DNA of 37,243 nucleotides, taken from NCBI GenBank assembly GCA_015206805.1, contig JADEZP010000012.1, positions 1 to 37,243 on the forward strand, read 5' to 3'. The notes beneath the pieces are model-generated. The model ran no database searches, was not told the origin of the DNA, and saw only the letters and a list, made by a program, of their open reading frames with translations. Position numbers and translations under genes: made by a program. This stretch comes from Quinella sp. 1Q7 (GTDB taxonomy: Bacteria; Bacillota; Negativicutes; Selenomonadales; Selenomonadaceae). Shown here piece after piece: positions 34,957-37,243 of the stretch; positions within the stretch are counted from its first letter, which is position 1, and every line of letters begins with the position of its first letter.

Positions 34957-35196
34957 CGGAGACTGACGCGATTGTCGCTCAAGCATTCGTCGGCGAATTT
35001 GATACGTCGCGAAAAAATTTTCGTCTGCGCCGTGACGGAGACTGACGCGATTATCGCTCAAGCATTCGTCGGCGAATTTGATACGTCGCGAAAAATTTCT
35101 GCCGCACTGTTGACGGAGACTGTCGCGATTGTCGCTCAAGCATTCGTCGGCGGATTTGCACCGTCGCAAAAAAATTTCCGCCGCGCTTTGATGGAG
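34946..35196 (+). repeat. 78-79-bp tandem repeats leading into the secretin gene
   Basis: TGACGGAGACTG...GATT.TCGCTCAAG units start at 34954, 35033 and 35111, and a fourth, diverged one at 35189 (TGATGGAGGTTGATTCGATTG) is the start region of the secretin gene itself. The first unit includes the stop codon of the flavoprotein gene. Each unit also has GCGAATTTGATACGTCGCGAAAA and ends with CCGC. Each therefore carries a ribosome-site-like GGAG. Confidence 0.88.
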
Positions 35197-35206
35197 GTTG
35201 ATTCGA

Positions 35207-36601
35207 TTGAAACTCAAGGGACTTGCGCCGATTGTTGCTTCGGCGATTTTTTTTATGACGACGCCGACGCTTGCCGCACCAATGACGCTCAACGTGCACG
35301 ACGCCGATTTGCGCGCAACGATAATGCTCGTCGCCAAAACCGGCGGGCTCAACGTCGTGGCGGACGATTCGGTTAAAGGCAACGTCTCAATATCGGTGAC
35401 GGACGTCGACCCCGTGCGCGTCCTTGAAATCATCGCCAACATAAAAAATCTGCGGCTGTTGCACGAGGCGGACGTTTACATTTTGACGGCGGAATTGCGC
35501 CCTGCCGAGCCCATGCAAAGTTACGTCCTGCCGATAAAATTCGGAGACGCGGCGATACTTCGCAAGGCGGTCTTCAAGTCGTTGGATATGGAGCCCGACA
35601 AGCCGCTGTCCGAGAGCACCAAGTTCAAGGACGCCGACGGCATCGAACGCACTTACACTTACAGATACCGTGAACGCTCTTCAAACGACTGGAAGACCGA
35701 TACCGAAGACGAAAAAGATCCGCGCGCCAAAAGAGTTTATGTCAATCCCGAAGTCAACGCGCTTGTCCTGTACGGCACGCCCGCCGAATATGAACGCGTC
35801 AAAAATCTTTTGGCGACGCTCGACGTTGAGCTCAAGCAAGTTTCCGTTGAGGCGCGAATCATCGCCATTGACAAGAACGCGACTAAAAATCTCGGCGTGG
35901 AGTGGATGTGGTCGACCGTCCCGCAATATCCCGACCGCGACGTAGAATACACTCCGCCAACTTATAATTCCAATGGCACTCTGCGCACTTCCGGTTTTTA
36001 TAAAGAAACTTACACGCGCGAAGCTAATGCGTCCACAGGTTACGGAATTATTCAATTTGGACGCGGACCGACAGGCACTCCGTTTGAATTTTATTACGGC
36101 GCGAAGATTAACGCGCTTGTCACCGACGGCAAGGCGAAAATTCTTTCACGCCCGAATGTCACGACGATTCAAGGGCGCGAAGCTGTGATTAACGTCGGAA
36201 GTTCCGTGCCCGTGCCGAAAATTTCTTCAAACAACACCGCCACCACAACTGAATTTGAATATCGCGACGCGGGAATTATTTTGCGCTACACGCCGCGCAT
36301 AAACGCCGACGGCACAATCACCGCGACAATTCACACGGAGGTAAGCACGCCGCAATACGTTGAGGATATGGGTGCTTACCGATTCAACACGCGCTCGGCT
36401 GATACGACCGTTACCGTGCGCGACGGCGAACCGATGATTATCGGCGGGCTAATCGGCGCGGAAGAGGCGAAGTCCGTCAGCAAGATACCGTTTCTGGGCG
36501 ACTTGCCGATACTCGGCGCACTGTTCCGCAATCATCGCAAAAGCAAATCCGAATCCGAACTTATAATTTTTTTGACGGCGCACGTTCTCGGCAACAAATA
36601 A
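35207..36601 (+). CDS. Secretin-family outer membrane pore protein (PilQ/GspD-like)
   Basis: The 464-residue protein has a signal peptide (MKLKGLAPIVASAIFFMTTPTLA). An N0/STN-type domain (about 27-85: MTLNVHDADLRATIMLVAKTG, GNVSISVTDVDPVRVLEII) is followed by an N1-like domain with RVYVNPEVNALVLYGTPAEYERV. The secretin domain has SVEARIIAID, AKILSRPNVTTIQGREA, ILRYTPRINADGTI and IPFLGDLPILGALFR. TTG at 35207, 9 bases after GGAGG, is preferred to a TTG that touches the site. No pilus or type II secretion partner is in view, so whether it serves pili or secretion is open. The stop is 318 bases from RNase J. Confidence 0.92.
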   Translation: MKLKGLAPIVASAIFFMTTPTLAAPMTLNVHDADLRATIMLVAKTGGLNVVADDSVKGNVSISVTDVDPVRVLEIIANIKNLRLLHEADVYILTAELRPAEPMQSYVLPIKFGDAAILRKAVFKSLDMEPDKPLSESTKFKDADGIERTYTYRYRERSSNDWKTDTEDEKDPRAKRVYVNPEVNALVLYGTPAEYERVKNLLATLDVELKQVSVEARIIAIDKNATKNLGVEWMWSTVPQYPDRDVEYTPPTYNSNGTLRTSGFYKETYTREANASTGYGIIQFGRGPTGTPFEFYYGAKINALVTDGKAKILSRPNVTTIQGREAVINVGSSVPVPKISSNNTATTTEFEYRDAGIILRYTPRINADGTITATIHTEVSTPQYVEDMGAYRFNTRSADTTVTVRDGEPMIIGGLIGAEEAKSVSKIPFLGDLPILGALFRNHRKSKSESELIIFLTAHVLGNK

Positions 36602-36664
36602 ACTTACACGCCACGAAATTCTGCGTTGCAACCGACGACGAGTTGAATCAGTTGAGCGATTGGA

Positions 36665-36830
36665 GGCCGCCCAAGGATGGGCGGCCCTGACCGCCGCCGT
36701 TAGAAAACGTGACGTTTTCGTAGGCGGCGCGGCTTTCTTTGCCTACTTTCTTTCGCCGCCGAAAGAAAGTAGGTTCATCAAACTTAAATCGAAGTTCAAA
36801 CGTTCGAATCAGCGAATCACACGCCCGCAA
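36665..36830. repeat. Interspersed hairpin element, copy E
   Basis: H1 at 36665-36686 is GGCCGCCC, loop AAGGAT, GGGCGGCC. H2 at 36693-36728 is GCCGCC...GAAAACGT/ACGTTTTC...GGCGGC. H3 at 36742-36773 is CCTACTTTCTTTC, loop GCCGCC, exact complement. The flank CTTAAATCGAAGTTCAAACG follows. It fills the gap between the secretin and RNase J genes; no gene is seen. Confidence 0.85.
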
Positions 36831-36837
36831 ATTAAAA

Positions 36838-36866
36838 TTGCAATGCCCCCGCCGATTTGATACAAT
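36838..36866 (+). promoter_or_regulatory. Sigma-70 promoter for RNase J
   Basis: TTGCAA (36838-36843), 17 bases, TACAAT (36861-36866) with a TG one base before the -10. It lies just after hairpin element E and 54 bases before the start codon. Confidence 0.75.
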
Positions 36867-36919
36867 GCCTCAAGCGTTGAGAGTTCGGAAATTTTTTTTG
36901 CACGAGGAGGAGATTCTAT

Positions 36920-37243
36920 TTGAGAAGTGACCAACGAAGTGACACCAAGCTAAAAATTATTCCGCTGGGCGGGCTCGGCGAAATCGGCAAGAACATGACG
37001 ATAATCCGCTACGGCGACGAAATGATTATGATTGACGCGGGGCTGATGTTCCCCGAAAACGATATGCTCGGCATCGACCTGGTTATACCCGATATTTCAT
37101 ACGTCATCGAAAACAAACAGTGCTTGAAGGCAATTATCCTAACGCATGGACACGAAGACCACATCGGAGCGTTGCCTTACATCCTGAAAAAATTGACCGT
37201 GCCCGTTTACGGCACAAAGCTCACGCTCGGAATTTTGACGGGT
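36920..37243 (+). CDS. rnjA: Ribonuclease J, N-terminal part (cut by window edge)
   Basis: The first 108 codons run to the window edge in frame. The beta-CASP/metallo-beta-lactamase start is clear: [41 protein letters not shown] and [14 protein letters not shown] with the zinc-binding H-x-H-x-D-H (His76, His78, Asp80, His81). RNase J degrades and processes RNA in Firmicutes. The TTG at 36920 lies 9 bases after GAGGAGG. Whether it is J1 or J2 cannot be told from this part. Confidence 0.93.
   Translation, partial: MRSDQRSDTKLKIIPLGGLGEIGKNMTIIRYGDEMIMIDAGLMFPENDMLGIDLVIPDISYVIENKQCLKAIILTHGHEDHIGALPYILKKLTVPVYGTKLTLGILTG

Overview
The window looks like a diderm Firmicute of the Negativicutes (Selenomonadales-like). 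SepF with FtsZ, RNase J, a SigA-type sigma factor and TypA point to Firmicutes. TolC, an HlyD/MacA-type adaptor, a secretin and phosphoheptose isomerase need an outer membrane with LPS. FlhA implies flagella and the hyp genes imply [NiFe] hydrogenase. Lineage is an inference from gene content only; no rRNA gene is present. Base composition is moderately GC-rich with many AAAATTTT tracts. TTG and GTG starts with strong GGAGG sites are common.

Layout. 1-2.8 kb: the end of an IS5-type transposase, a small unknown gene and flhA. 2.8-4.1 kb: a wrecked aldo/keto reductase whose middle is replaced by an HNH endonuclease cassette and whose tail is repeated in tandem with its terminator. 4.2-7.8 kb: typA, a sigma factor lacking domain 3, and sepF. 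7.8-10.9 kb (minus): tatA-tolC-hlyD, with a decayed copy of the hlyD tail downstream. 11.2-14 kb: siroheme synthase, hemA and hemC in overlapping order. 14.2-16.3 kb (minus): a YdjM-type membrane protein and a secreted SGNH hydrolase. 16.4-18.2 kb: a lone GmrSD-like DUF262/DUF1524 protein. 18.2-22 kb (minus): gmhA-hypA-hypB-maturation protease-hisA-hisF. 22.2-22.7 kb (minus): an orphan glucitol-type PTS EIIA-like protein. 23-25 kb: gyrB. 25.1-27.6 kb (minus): ftsZ, a degenerate ftsZ paralogue and a small unknown gene. 27.9-30.3 kb: amidohydrolase and a sodium:solute symporter, divergent. 30.3-30.5 kb: a candidate structured small RNA on the minus strand. 30.6-35 kb: folD, metallophosphoesterase, rluB flanked by fragments of itself, and an HI0933-type flavoprotein. 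35.2-36.6 kb: a secretin. The window ends in the start of RNase J.

The genes are mostly housekeeping: division (sepF, ftsZ), tetrapyrrole synthesis (siroheme, hemA, hemC), hydrogenase nickel insertion (hypA, hypB, protease) and export (tatA, tolC, hlyD, secretin, flhA). The unusual content is structural. First, five copies (plus one remnant) of a modular intergenic element carry hairpins whose stems change in a compensatory way while one hexaloop stays nearly constant. Second, gene ends are repeatedly duplicated or left behind (aldo/keto reductase, hlyD, rluB, and the secretin leader). Third, ftsZ is followed by a paralogue that has lost the GTPase signature. Fourth, a compact RNA-like transcription unit lies between the symporter gene and folD.
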